A DNA stretch of 64,000 bases, from NCBI RefSeq assembly GCF_019042735.1, contig NZ_JAHQCR010000017.1:124001-188000 (forward strand), given 5' to 3'. Position numbers and translations under genes: made by a program. The DNA is from Evansella alkalicola. GTDB taxonomy: Bacteria > Bacillota > Bacilli > Bacillales > Salisediminibacteriaceae. Under the pieces are notes generated by a model. That model saw only the letters and a list, made by a program, of their open reading frames with translations. It ran no database searches and had not been told where the DNA came from. Positions 9,746 to 18,072 of the stretch are shown in pieces. Position 1 is the first letter of the stretch. The number at the start of each line of letters is the position of its first letter.

Positions 9746-10093
9746 ATGAGTACTAATGATATAAAAGACCTTGAAAAGATAATCCATGAGCTTGAGAAAT
9801 ATACAAGGAGCCTTGAAAAGGCAGAGCAATTAGACTACAAGTTATCTCGCATAAATCGTACTTTGGAAAGAAGTAAAATTAGAGAAATTCTCTTAAACTA
9901 CACTAATCCAAAGAGAGTTTTTTTTATAAATATTTTAGTTGGAATCGGGAGAGGTTTAGGACTAACTATTGGAACTGTCATTGTCTTATCTCTATTGGGT
10001 TTAATTCTTCGCCAATTTGTAGATGTTCCACTCATTGGGGAATGGATCAGTAATTTATTGGAATACGTTAACCTAGATCAACACCGTTCTTAG
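9746..10093 (+). CDS. DUF5665-like membrane protein
   Basis: A 115-residue protein with a charged coiled-coil-prone N-terminal half (about residues 1-55) and a C-terminal membrane segment GRGLGLTIGTVIVLSLLGLIL followed by FVDVPLIGEWI. This resembles the DUF5665 family. It takes the place of ylaJ in the yla order but is not YlaJ. GGTGGTG precedes the ATG. Function unknown. Confidence 0.6.
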   Translation: MSTNDIKDLEKIIHELEKYTRSLEKAEQLDYKLSRINRTLERSKIREILLNYTNPKRVFFINILVGIGRGLGLTIGTVIVLSLLGLILRQFVDVPLIGEWISNLLEYVNLDQHRS

Positions 10094-10172
10094 CAAAATA
10101 ATACACAATTTTCTTATTTTTAATAAAACATGTTATAATAATTTCAACATACTTTTCCCAGAGAGGTGTATT

Positions 10173-10379
10173 ATGAGAGTTAAGTGCGTCATATGTGACA
10201 TTATCCAAAATATAGATGATTTTTCACCATTAGCAAAAAAGCTTCGTAACCGACCTATTCACACGTATATGTGTGACGAATGCAACAGCAGGATTGAAAA
10301 AAGAACGATTGAAAGAAAAGAAACGGGAAATTTTAAACAGTTTACTACTACTGAAAAAGAAGACGAGTGGATTCAATAA
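10173..10379 (+). CDS. ylaI: YlaI, small zinc-ribbon protein (DUF2197)
   Basis: A 68-residue protein with two cysteine pairs, CVIC at the N-terminus and CDEC at about residue 34, giving a one-zinc ribbon followed by a charged tail. Sequence and position match Bacillus YlaI. Function is unknown. AGAGAGGTG is upstream of the ATG and a bidirectional terminator follows. Confidence 0.82.
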   Translation: MRVKCVICDIIQNIDDFSPLAKKLRNRPIHTYMCDECNSRIEKRTIERKETGNFKQFTTTEKEDEWIQ

Positions 10380-10397
10380 ATAACAAAACCATTCAAA

Positions 10398-10435
10398 AAA
10401 GAAACTGAGAATTTCTCTCTCAGTTTCTTTTTATT
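10398..10435. terminator. Bidirectional terminator between ylaI and ylaH
   Basis: AAGAAACTGAGA/TCTCAGTTTCTT forms a long stem with T runs in both directions. Confidence 0.85.
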
Positions 10436-10787
10436 ACTCCTCCACTGCTTCTCCAGTATCTGTTTTGTGACGCTTCATTTGTAGCTTATAAACTCCTAAT
10501 ACTAATGTGGCAACAAATAGTGATTCAATTATCGGTAATATTAGTGCAAGAAGAGTTAACAAGATATTTCCTAGCAGCATAAGGATATATACGATTGCTT
10601 GCTTTAAAACAGGCAGTTTCCTTGCAAAGCCAAGATTAAAAACAATCACCGTCAATACTGTCACTATTAAATACATAATAGGAAAACCGAAGAAAAAGTT
10701 TTCTGGATTTGTAAGTCCTAGCATTTCAGCAATGGGGGTCATATTATAGGTAGGTGCATCTGCTACCGCAGCCAAAAAAAACAACAT
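10434..10787 (-). CDS. ylaH: YlaH-like membrane protein
   Basis: A 117-residue protein with about three membrane segments and a short charged C-terminus (YKLQMKRHKTD). It matches YlaH by family features and by position between ylaI and ylaF. I place the start at the ATG at 10787, about 10 bases after AGGAG; the longer frame to 10841 lacks a ribosome site. Function unknown. Confidence 0.72.
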   Translation of the reverse strand: MLFFLAAVADAPTYNMTPIAEMLGLTNPENFFFGFPIMYLIVTVLTVIVFNLGFARKLPVLKQAIVYILMLLGNILLTLLALILPIIESLFVATLVLGVYKLQMKRHKTDTGEAVEE

Positions 10788-10951
10788 GTGTCGTTCACTC
10801 CTAATTATGTGACTAAATGAAATGTTAACAAAGTAATACAATATAAACTCAAACTAATTACCCTAATGAGTTCTAGTAGATTATATCATATACCTTCTAC
10901 TTTTCTAAAAGGGAAATATCCGTTACACTATAAAAAAGGAGGTTGTTAACT

Positions 10952-11134
10952 GTGCAATCATTCAATTGGATTTCTTTTTTATTAGCTTTCTTAGGTACTA
11001 CCGGTTTAGTACTCATTGGGATTGGTATCTCATTAGGCAGTTCTCCCTTAATAATTGGTGCAATTGTCCTAACTCTACTCTCAGTAGGCACAGGATTTGG
11101 CCTTAAAAGAAAAGGACAACAAGAGGTCGTCTGA
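10952..11134 (+). CDS. ylaF: YlaF-like two-helix membrane protein
   Basis: A 60-residue protein with two membrane helices and the C-terminal anchor GLKRKG. The GTG at 10952 is chosen because AAGGAGG lies 9 bases upstream; a TTG at 10943 overlaps that site. It matches YlaF in size and position. Function unknown. Confidence 0.68.
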   Translation: MQSFNWISFLLAFLGTTGLVLIGIGISLGSSPLIIGAIVLTLLSVGTGFGLKRKGQQEVV

Positions 11135-11156
11135 GGTTTACCTTAGGCCCTCTTTT

Positions 11157-11930
11157 TTAGTTATGAAGTTTGTCCATCAGTAGTTCATGGATAGCCGGGT
11201 TTGCTGCAATGAAAGTATCCTTATTTAAGTAAGTTAGCTCTCTTCCTTCGTAATTAGAAACTATTCCACCAACTTCTTTCAAAATAACCGCTCCACCTGC
11301 TATATCCCAAGGATGTAACGCGAAGCTAATATAAGCTTCTAACCTTCCTGCTGCTACATATGCAATTTCCAATGCTGCAGAGCCATATGACCGAAACCCC
11401 CTAGCCTCTTTTACAAAATACTCCAGACGGCGATCCTCTAATATCCAGCCTACATTTACACTTAAAATGGACTCTTGTAGTGAAACATTCGAAACGGTAT
11501 CGAGCTTTTTACCATTCACATACGCCCCATGTCCTTTTAGTGCAGTAAACAACTCATCTTTCATTACATCATAAATGAAACCAACCATCCCTACTCCCTC
11601 ATGGTATATACCTAGAGAAACTGCAAAGAAGCACTCTTGATGAACAAAATTCACTGTTCCGTCGATTGGATCTAATATCCATACCGTTCCATTTAAATTA
11701 CTAATCAACTCTGCTGAGCCCTCTTCACCCATTAATCGATGAGTTGGATACTTGTCCTTTAATTTCTCAATAAAAAACTCCTCTACTGCCTTATCAACAT
11801 CTGTCACTAAATCATTTTGATTTGCCTTAGAAGAGACATTAATTGAGCTCTTCATTTTTTCCCTTATGTAGTCTCCAGCTTCTAATATCCACTCTTTTGA
11901 TGTATTGTATATTTCATTCCAATCATTCAA
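11157..11930 (-). CDS. yktC: Inositol monophosphatase family protein YktC
   Basis: A 257-residue Mg-dependent phosphatase. All family metal-site motifs are visible: GEEGSAE, WILDPIDGTVNF and the C-terminal WDIAGGAVIL. Members hydrolyse inositol-1-phosphate and, in Bacillus, related sugar or NADP phosphates; the physiological substrate cannot be read from sequence. Length is normal. It stands at the junction of yla and ykt blocks, convergent with ylaF. Confidence 0.9.
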   Translation of the reverse strand: MNDWNEIYNTSKEWILEAGDYIREKMKSSINVSSKANQNDLVTDVDKAVEEFFIEKLKDKYPTHRLMGEEGSAELISNLNGTVWILDPIDGTVNFVHQECFFAVSLGIYHEGVGMVGFIYDVMKDELFTALKGHGAYVNGKKLDTVSNVSLQESILSVNVGWILEDRRLEYFVKEARGFRSYGSAALEIAYVAAGRLEAYISFALHPWDIAGGAVILKEVGGIVSNYEGRELTYLNKDTFIAANPAIHELLMDKLHN

Positions 11931-12089
11931 GTCGATTTTACCCCCTAATCTTCTTTCGTTTTATAACATATATCACAAAATTGATTACTTCCGCAAATAA
12001 GTATAACTAAATTAAATTCATTAGATTGATAGCAGTAATTATTCTGTACCCCAAAAAAAGTGAACCTTACAAAAGGTCCACAAATATTT

Positions 12090-12278
12090 TTACTTTAAAT
12101 ACTCTATCCATTCTCTTCTTAAACGCTCCAGTTTCTGTTTACACTTCTTCACTTGCTCTTGATCGTTGGTTTGAAGCGCATCGAACAGTGTCAGGAGTTC
12201 GTAGTCAAGTTCCATCCTTAGAACAGATAATCGCTGTTTTCCGTTTTTTCTATTTATGGTTTGAATGACCTTCTCCAT
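12090..12278 (-). CDS. ykzI: YkzI-like small helical protein
   Basis: A 62-residue protein, helical and rich in Lys, Arg and Glu (KCKQKLERLRREWIEYL). I start at the ATG at 12278 because AAGGGG lies upstream; that gives the length I recall for B. subtilis YkzI, which lies beside yktC and yktB. Function unknown. Confidence 0.6.
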   Translation of the reverse strand: MEKVIQTINRKNGKQRLSVLRMELDYELLTLFDALQTNDQEQVKKCKQKLERLRREWIEYLK

Positions 12279-12713
12279 TGTTCCACCCCTTTTCTCCTTC
12301 ATCAATGAGATGCTTACCAACGATGACTAATTTTCAATAATAGACTTGACCATCATTCGTTAACCATTCTTAAGAATAAGAATCTTTAATATAACCTATG
12401 TGTCTTATTTCAAATTTGGTACACATTTTTGGTGGTATTATACTTTTTCCACATTGTTAAGATTAGTAAACTCATCATCTACATTAATAATGCATACTTT
12501 TTTCCCTACATAAAATGATATGATAAACTGTTGTTGTTGGAGTCCATGATTATATTGCCTCTTTCTCAACGACCATATGCTACGAAGGGTATCCGTCGAG
12601 ACAACTCGCAGCATTGCCGGATCCTTCACGGAAAGCGCAGCGAATACAATTACATCATGTCTATTATCACGGTAGGTCTAATAATATAAACGTTTATAAA
12701 GGAGAGAAATAAA
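12279..12713. other. 435-bp gap before yktB with a possible repeat remnant
   Basis: No convincing gene. The stretch around 12540-12640 is GC-richer than its surroundings (ACGAAGGGTATCCGTCGAG and the following bases) and carries a 63-codon minus-strand frame without a ribosome site. It looks like a fragment of a dispersed intergenic repeat, which would need a genome-wide search to confirm. AAGGAGAG just before 12714 is the yktB ribosome site. Confidence 0.4.
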
Positions 12714-13358
12714 ATGAGTTTTAATGGATTTAATAAAGAAGATTTTGATGTATTTACTATTGACGGATTGGATGAAAGAATGGAAGGGATTCGAGAAAAA
12801 ATACAACCTAAATTTAAAGAACTAGGTGAAGATTTAGCCCAACAACTTTCCATGTCCCTAGGCAATGAGATGTATTTACATATAGCTAAACATGCAAGGA
12901 GAAGCGTAAATCCTCCAAAAGATACATGGTTAGCAGTATGTCATAATAAGCGTGGATATAAGAAACACCCTCATTTCCAAGTGGGGCTATTCGACGACCA
13001 CGTTTTTGTATGGCTTGCTTTTATCTATGAACTCCCTAACAAGCAAAATATTGCTCAAACTTTCTTAAATCATTTAGATACTGTTACTGATATTCCTAAT
13101 GAATATGTCATTTCACAGGATCATATGAAAAAAGATGCCATGCTGGTGGATAAAATGAATGAAGAAGATTTCAAGAAAACGTTAGAAAGATTTCGTGACG
13201 TGAAAAAAGCAGAGTTTTTAGTTGGAAGACACTTTCCAGTGGGAGATACAATTTTAAACGATGGACAAGCTTTAACAAAAGAAGTCATTGCTACATATGA
13301 AAAACTTCTGCCTCTGTATAAGCTTGCGATGCAAGAAGCTGAAATTGGATCATTATAA
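12714..13358 (+). CDS. yktB: YktB (UPF0637)
   Basis: A 214-residue soluble protein matching the UPF0637/YktB family (start FNGFNKEDFDVFTIDGLDERM, middle HPHFQVGLFDDHVFVWLAFIYE). A structure is known for the family but no function has been assigned. AAGGAGAG precedes the ATG. It lies in the yktA-yktB-yktC group and is followed by a bidirectional terminator. Confidence 0.85.
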   Translation: MSFNGFNKEDFDVFTIDGLDERMEGIREKIQPKFKELGEDLAQQLSMSLGNEMYLHIAKHARRSVNPPKDTWLAVCHNKRGYKKHPHFQVGLFDDHVFVWLAFIYELPNKQNIAQTFLNHLDTVTDIPNEYVISQDHMKKDAMLVDKMNEEDFKKTLERFRDVKKAEFLVGRHFPVGDTILNDGQALTKEVIATYEKLLPLYKLAMQEAEIGSL

Positions 13359-13386
13359 AAAGGAAACAGTTAATCTAATAAAAATC

Positions 13387-13428
13387 TTGGGTGATAATCA
13401 TTCATTTCACCCAAGTTTTTATGAACTA
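13387..13428. terminator. Bidirectional terminator between yktB and yktA
   Basis: CTTGGGTG and CACCCAAG form an 8-bp stem with T-rich tails on both strands. Confidence 0.75.
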
Positions 13429-13442
13429 TTAAAAAAATAATG

Positions 13443-13715
13443 CTACATTATTATCATTTTTTCTTCACTTTCCTTTGCTTTTTTAACTACATGGTATGGG
13501 GATTGGTTTGTCTGTTTTTCATATTCTTTAAAACTTTGTTTCTCCTCATCCTTGCCTGGAACAACCTCTTTAAAACGACGATATAATTTAAGTAATGCCT
13601 CCTTTTCAACACCTTTACGGTACGCCTTATCAATGGAATCATAGAAATTTACTACATCTACAACTTCCTCCTTATTCCAATCAATTGAAATAGGTATAAT
13701 AACATCGTCCTTCAT
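13443..13715 (-). CDS. yktA: YktA (UPF0223)
   Basis: A 90-residue all-helical protein with the UPF0223 signature (DWNKEEVVDVVNFYDSIDKAYRKGV, then YRRFKEVVPGKDEEK). Position beside yktB and speA matches B. subtilis. Function unknown. Confidence 0.85.
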   Translation of the reverse strand: MKDDVIIPISIDWNKEEVVDVVNFYDSIDKAYRKGVEKEALLKLYRRFKEVVPGKDEEKQSFKEYEKQTNQSPYHVVKKAKESEEKMIIM

Positions 13716-13841
13716 GAAACCACCCTTTCATAAATATTTCTTTGCAAGACTTCATCAATTTGGTATACTCTTTTTGCTTTAATAAAAGGATATCAAATAA
13801 GGCATTCTTTTAATACACGATTTCATTTGAGGTGAATACGA

Positions 13842-15329
13842 TTGTCCAATCCAAAACAACATAATACCCCATTATTTGACGGCTTACTTGCACATGTTAA
13901 TACAAAACCAATCCAATTTCATATACCTGGCCATAAGGGTGGTAAGGGGATGGATCCACAATTTAGAGATTTCATTGGCGAAAATGCCCTTTCTTTAGAT
14001 TTGATAAATATTGAACCACTAGATGACCTTCACCATCCAGGTGGAATGATTAAAGAAGCACAAGAATTAGCTGCCGAAGCTTTTGGTGCTGATTATACAT
14101 TCTTTTCTGTCCAAGGGACGAGTGGCGCAATTATGACCATGATAATGAGCGTCTGTGGACCAGGCGAAAAAATCATTGTGCCAAGAAACGTTCATAAGTC
14201 AATCATGTCTGCGATTGTATTTTCTGGTGCTACACCAATATTTATACACCCTGAAATAGATGATAAATTAGGGATTTCACATGGGATTACAACGGAATCT
14301 GTTGAAAAAGCATTAAGAGCTCACCCAGACGCAAAAGGACTCCTTGTGATTAATCCAACTTATTTCGGTGTTTCTGCTAATCTAAAAGATATCGTAGATA
14401 TAGCGCATTCCTATTATGTCCCTGTTTTAGTTGATGAAGCACATGGGGTGCACATTCATTTTCACGAAGATTTACCTTTATCAGCTATGCAGGCAGGCGC
14501 TGATATGGCAGCTACCAGTGTCCATAAACTCGGTGGATCTATGACCCAAAGTTCTGTTTTAAACGTCCAGGGATCACTTGTATCACCAAACCGCGTACAA
14601 AGCATTATTAGTATGTTAACTACAACTTCAACTTCTTACTTATTATTAGCATCTTTAGATACAGCAAGGAGACAACTTGTAACGAATGGTAAACAACTTT
14701 TAACCAACGTCATATCTATTGCTGATGATACTAGAAAACGATTAAATGAAATTCCTGGTATATATTGCCCTGGAACAGAAATGTTGAATGACGGGGCAAT
14801 TTACGATATGGATCCAACTAAATTAACCATATCCATTAAAGGCTTAGGTGTGACTGGACATGATGTGGAATTGTGGTTGAGGGAGAAGTATAAAATTGAG
14901 GTAGAACTTTCTGATCTATACAACATTCTCTGTATCATTACGATAGGAGATACCCATGATAAAACAGAAATACTGCTTAGCGCTTTAGAGACACTTTCCA
15001 AAGAGCAATTAGCCAAAATGGACAACCATGAACCTAAAAAGGTAAATGTACATGTACCAAATATACCAACTCTGGCCTTATCTCCTCGAGATGCTTTCTA
15101 CGCAGAAACTGAAGTTATTACATTAAAACACTCTGCTGGAAGAATAAGTGCCGAATTTGTTATGGTTTATCCACCAGGTATTCCTATTTTAATTCCTGGA
15201 GAAATTATTGACGAAGAGAACTTAACTTACATCGCGAAAAACATTGAAGTTGGGCTACCAGTCCAGGGTCCAGAGGATGGAAGTCTGAAAAACATAAGAG
15301 TAATTAAAGAACACAAGGCTATTTTTTAA
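13842..15329 (+). CDS. speA: Arginine decarboxylase (Orn/Lys/Arg family)
   Basis: A 495-residue PLP enzyme of fold type I making agmatine from arginine for spermidine synthesis. Visible are FHIPGHKGG near the N-terminus, the DEAHGVH motif, and the Schiff-base lysine in TSVHKLGGS (about residue 228); the C-terminal domain carries YPPGIPILIPGE. Length agrees with Bacillus SpeA. Translation starts at TTG with GAGGTGA 6 bases upstream. It lies between yktA and the SR1P-type gene, as expected from Bacillus synteny. Confidence 0.93.
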   Translation: MSNPKQHNTPLFDGLLAHVNTKPIQFHIPGHKGGKGMDPQFRDFIGENALSLDLINIEPLDDLHHPGGMIKEAQELAAEAFGADYTFFSVQGTSGAIMTMIMSVCGPGEKIIVPRNVHKSIMSAIVFSGATPIFIHPEIDDKLGISHGITTESVEKALRAHPDAKGLLVINPTYFGVSANLKDIVDIAHSYYVPVLVDEAHGVHIHFHEDLPLSAMQAGADMAATSVHKLGGSMTQSSVLNVQGSLVSPNRVQSIISMLTTTSTSYLLLASLDTARRQLVTNGKQLLTNVISIADDTRKRLNEIPGIYCPGTEMLNDGAIYDMDPTKLTISIKGLGVTGHDVELWLREKYKIEVELSDLYNILCIITIGDTHDKTEILLSALETLSKEQLAKMDNHEPKKVNVHVPNIPTLALSPRDAFYAETEVITLKHSAGRISAEFVMVYPPGIPILIPGEIIDEENLTYIAKNIEVGLPVQGPEDGSLKNIRVIKEHKAIF

Positions 15330-15358
15330 TAAACATAGATAAGTTAGAACATAAAGAA

Positions 15359-15395
15359 GCTGGGACTAAAGTGTTGTCCCAGCCTGTTTTCTATA
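15359..15395 (+). terminator. Terminator of speA
   Basis: GCTGGGAC and GTCCCAGC form a perfect 8-bp stem followed by CTGTTTTC. It also lies downstream of the convergent SR1P gene and may serve both. Confidence 0.8.
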
Positions 15396-15414
15396 TATAA
15401 CCCCTTAATTATAT

Positions 15415-15546
15415 CTATTTCCTGTTTGCAGATTTACCCCTATTCACAGAACAGTTTTCACAACATTTCCCATACAAAGTAACAACCTTTTCACATTCAT
15501 AATAACCAATTACCTCTTCACAAGTTTGGCACACGATACTACCCAT
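15415..15546 (-). CDS. SR1P-type GapA-binding peptide on an SR1-like RNA
   Basis: A 43-residue cysteine-rich peptide beginning MGSIVCQTCEEVIGYYE with CxxC and CCENC clusters and a KVVTLYGKC segment. This fits SR1P, the peptide encoded by the dual-function RNA SR1 of B. subtilis. SR1P binds GapA and promotes its interaction with RNase J1, while the RNA base-pairs with ahrC mRNA; these roles are family knowledge. In B. subtilis SR1 lies between pdhD and speA, and here the gene lies beside speA, towards pdhD. AAGGGGTGGGG precedes the ATG. RNase J1 is encoded in this same window (29139-30803). Confidence 0.8.
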   Translation of the reverse strand: MGSIVCQTCEEVIGYYECEKVVTLYGKCCENCSVNRGKSANRK

Positions 15547-15595
15547 TAGAACCCCACCCCTTCATAATAGTAAGCGTTATCATTGTTCATTATTA

Positions 15596-15624
15596 ATTTT
15601 AGTATGACACATTATTCATGTCAA
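15596..15624 (-). promoter_or_regulatory. Consensus sigma-A promoter of the SR1P gene
   Basis: On the minus strand a perfect TTGACA (15619-15624) is separated by exactly 17 bases from TAAAAT (15596-15601). In B. subtilis the SR1 promoter is repressed by CcpN; a CcpN operator was not identified here. Confidence 0.75.
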
Positions 15625-15798
15625 CAGTTTTGTGTATAACACTTTAATTAACACAAGCCTATTTTTGCTTTCTATAACTGATTAATGACTCATATATAGG
15701 CTATATTAGGTAACTATTACGTTTTGAAGAAGAAACGGTAACATAAAGCGAAATACTAGATGACAAACAATCAAGATTTAATAAATCTTCTAAATTAA

Positions 15799-15840
15799 AA
15801 TGCCCTCTCATGTAACTAGTAAGTCACATAAGAGGACATC
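15799..15840 (-). terminator. Terminator of the DUF3055-like gene
   Basis: Long inverted repeat TGTCCTCTTATGT/ACATGAGAGGGCA on the minus strand, ending in TTTTAATTT. Confidence 0.65.
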
Positions 15841-15848
15841 TTCCACTT

Positions 15849-16151
15849 TCAGTCCGTGTATTGGGGTTCCATTGACGTTAACGGTAAAATTTCTTTAAAA
15901 AAGTCGGATATTGAGATTGCTTCCTTCTCATCAGAGAGATGAAGAAGTTGTTGAATATGCTCTACGTCCTCTGCATCATTCGCGCACATGAGAAAGGAGC
16001 GTCCTGTTTGCATACAAGTAATAAGTGGCTTCCCAAAAAATGAATTAGTATACATGATTGAAAAATCATAACGGGCTAATTCTGTTGTCATCCCAATAAA
16101 CCTTACATTCACTCGCTCTGTATCATCATAAAGCCTCTCATATTGTTCCAT
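15849..16151 (-). CDS. DUF3055-like small protein
   Basis: A 100-residue soluble protein. The pattern MEQYERLYDDTERVNVRFIG, then FSIMYTNSFFGKPLITCMQTGRSFLM and a C-terminal acidic helix, resembles DUF3055 proteins of Bacilli. No catalytic motif is visible and function is unknown. A gap of about 300 bases separates it from the SR1P gene, containing that gene's promoter. Confidence 0.55.
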   Translation of the reverse strand: MEQYERLYDDTERVNVRFIGMTTELARYDFSIMYTNSFFGKPLITCMQTGRSFLMCANDAEDVEHIQQLLHLSDEKEAISISDFFKEILPLTSMEPQYTD

Positions 16152-16240
16152 CAGAACTGAACTCTCCTTTCAATTTTAATTTTCTGAATATTCTAATTAT
16201 AAATTATAAATTGTAATTATGCAATCACCTAGATCACATT

Positions 16241-16684
16241 TTATTCAAAAGTCTGCTGTTTTGCCTCAATAAATCTTATTAACTCATCTATAAACTCAAT
16301 ATCTTGCGTAGAGAAGGAGTATTGCTCATTCATTGTACGTATTCCAAGTACATACTTTAATTGTGTATTTGAAAAGATTGGGGCAAAAATCATTTGATTA
16401 TCCTTTACGTTAATTAGGATAGTAGCTCTTAAGTAACAAAGTGATATAAATCCGAAACCAAACACCTGCTTATTATATTCATCGTTTGAACTTAAATGAT
16501 ATAAGAGCTTCATATCTAATCCATCATTATATGTAATATATAAAGAGAGTTTAAAGCATTTCTCAGTAACGCGGTAAATAGCTTGTAGTACTTTCTTGAA
16601 AAAATCCGTTTCGCTACTAGCGTAATCAAATGCAAGACCTACTTCCAACCTTAATTGATCTAGTAATTCTGATTTCTTCATCAT
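16241..16684 (-). CDS. Possible GAF-like domain protein
   Basis: A 147-residue protein with an N-terminal helix (LLDQLRLEVGLAFDYASS) and alternating strands ending in an amphipathic helix FSTQDIEFIDELIRFIEA, a layout seen in GAF ligand-sensing domains. No output domain is attached and no family name can be given safely. A GGTGGGGGTGA sequence lies at the start; either of two adjacent ATG codons could be used. Confidence 0.45.
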   Translation of the reverse strand: MMKKSELLDQLRLEVGLAFDYASSETDFFKKVLQAIYRVTEKCFKLSLYITYNDGLDMKLLYHLSSNDEYNKQVFGFGFISLCYLRATILINVKDNQMIFAPIFSNTQLKYVLGIRTMNEQYSFSTQDIEFIDELIRFIEAKQQTFE

Positions 16685-16885
16685 TCACCCCCACCTTTCC
16701 TATTTTATAGATGGTTAATAAATCATATCATAATCCCTCTAAATATCATGTCATGTTTTGTCATAACAATGTCATTTATATTCAGTAATGATTTAATATA
16801 TACTCGAAAGTTTTTTTACAGTACAGTAAGTTAACCATAGAATTATTGTAATTTAATTCGCTACAAGCTACTCCCTTTCCATTGG

Positions 16886-16943
16886 CAATAAAAAGAGGCT
16901 ATCCTATATGATCATTTTTCAATGACCTCTGGGACAACCTCTA
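16886..16943 (-). terminator. Terminator of the polysaccharide deacetylase gene
   Basis: GAGG-TGTCC pairs with GGATA-GCCTC on the minus strand, followed by TTTTT. Confidence 0.65.
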
Positions 16944-16953
16944 GATATCTATC

Positions 16954-17892
16954 TTATTTAATTAAAGCAGGGTCAACTATTTCAAAACCTTGTTCCCTTA
17001 AGCCTACAACAATATCATGCAGTGCATCTTTCGTCCATTCCCTATCATGCATTAATAAATTTGCACCATTCGTTAATGAAACATTTGCACCGTCTTTCCC
17101 CGGATCTAACATGATTTCCGTTAATGCATCTGCTTCCATATATGGTGACTCCCAATCAAACCCATAACTCCAATTCATCCACTGCATTTCTTCCTCTTCC
17201 AAAATCTCCCTAGACTCATCTGTATTTCTTCCATAAGGAGCTCGGAAAAATCTAGGCCTCTCTCCAATGATCTCTTCAATTAGATCATTTAGTTCAACAA
17301 TTTCTTTGCGTTGTTCTTCAGGAGTTAAGGAGGCCAACCCTGGATAACTCCCTGCATGGTTCATAGTATGATTACCAATTTCAAAGCCCATCTCATATAT
17401 TTCTTTTAATATAGCTCTATTTTCTGCATGTTCATTCTCATCTTGTATATATCTGCCGTTAATAAAAAAGATTGCTTTTGCATCCAAATCCATTAATATT
17501 TGCGCCATTTCCAAGGCGTTATTATGATTAGCATCATTAAAAGAGTCATCTATGGTTAATAGAACAACATTTGGAGATGTTTCCTCATCAATTGGTCTAA
17601 CTGTAGATCCGTCCATTTGATATAATGGCTCAGTTACTTCAGCAACCTCTTCTTCCTCTTCTAAACCTTCATCCTCATGAGAACCCTCATCTCGCTCTTC
17701 TGTATCACTTTCTTCTTCTATAGATCCATCTTCTTGCCTTTCATCAGAGTCTTCATGTAATTCAGGTTCTTGCTCCTCCGAACCATTATCCGTATCGTCT
17801 AGATCTACCTCGTCACTATCATCATCTCCGCCATTACAAGCTGCAAAGAGAATAAGAGATAAAATAATTACTAATAAACCCCACTTTTTCAT
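16954..17892 (-). CDS. Polysaccharide deacetylase (NodB) lipoprotein
   Basis: A 312-residue secreted lipoprotein. The signal sequence ends in the lipobox LFAAC; a long acidic Glu/Asp-rich linker (about residues 25-85) follows, then a NodB carbohydrate esterase domain. Metal and catalytic motifs are visible as LLTIDDSF, GNHTMNH (H-x3-H), FRAPYGR, DWESP and LLMHD. It probably deacetylates peptidoglycan or another surface glycan outside the cell. AAAGGA lies 8 bases before the ATG at 17892, so I prefer it to the ATG at 17901. The acidic linker is unusually long and fits a salt-adapted surface. Confidence 0.85.
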   Translation of the reverse strand: MKKWGLLVIILSLILFAACNGGDDDSDEVDLDDTDNGSEEQEPELHEDSDERQEDGSIEEESDTEERDEGSHEDEGLEEEEEVAEVTEPLYQMDGSTVRPIDEETSPNVVLLTIDDSFNDANHNNALEMAQILMDLDAKAIFFINGRYIQDENEHAENRAILKEIYEMGFEIGNHTMNHAGSYPGLASLTPEEQRKEIVELNDLIEEIIGERPRFFRAPYGRNTDESREILEEEEMQWMNWSYGFDWESPYMEADALTEIMLDPGKDGANVSLTNGANLLMHDREWTKDALHDIVVGLREQGFEIVDPALIK

Positions 17893-18072
17893 TTCATTCA
17901 TCCTTTCTACTATCTAATTTGAATTCTATCACAAGACATAAGTAAGGGAAAATAAACATTTCATACTAATTTTATGTCGTATAGAAAAAACTATATTACA
18001 CATAATGTGTATTAGTCTTGTCCCTTCTTGATATACAGCTATAACAATATAGATTTAAGGTAGGTGGTTGCT

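Noticed and set aside
12438..12629. 63-residue minus-strand ORF
   Set aside because: No ribosome site, mixed composition, and it covers a GC-rich stretch more like an intergenic repeat.
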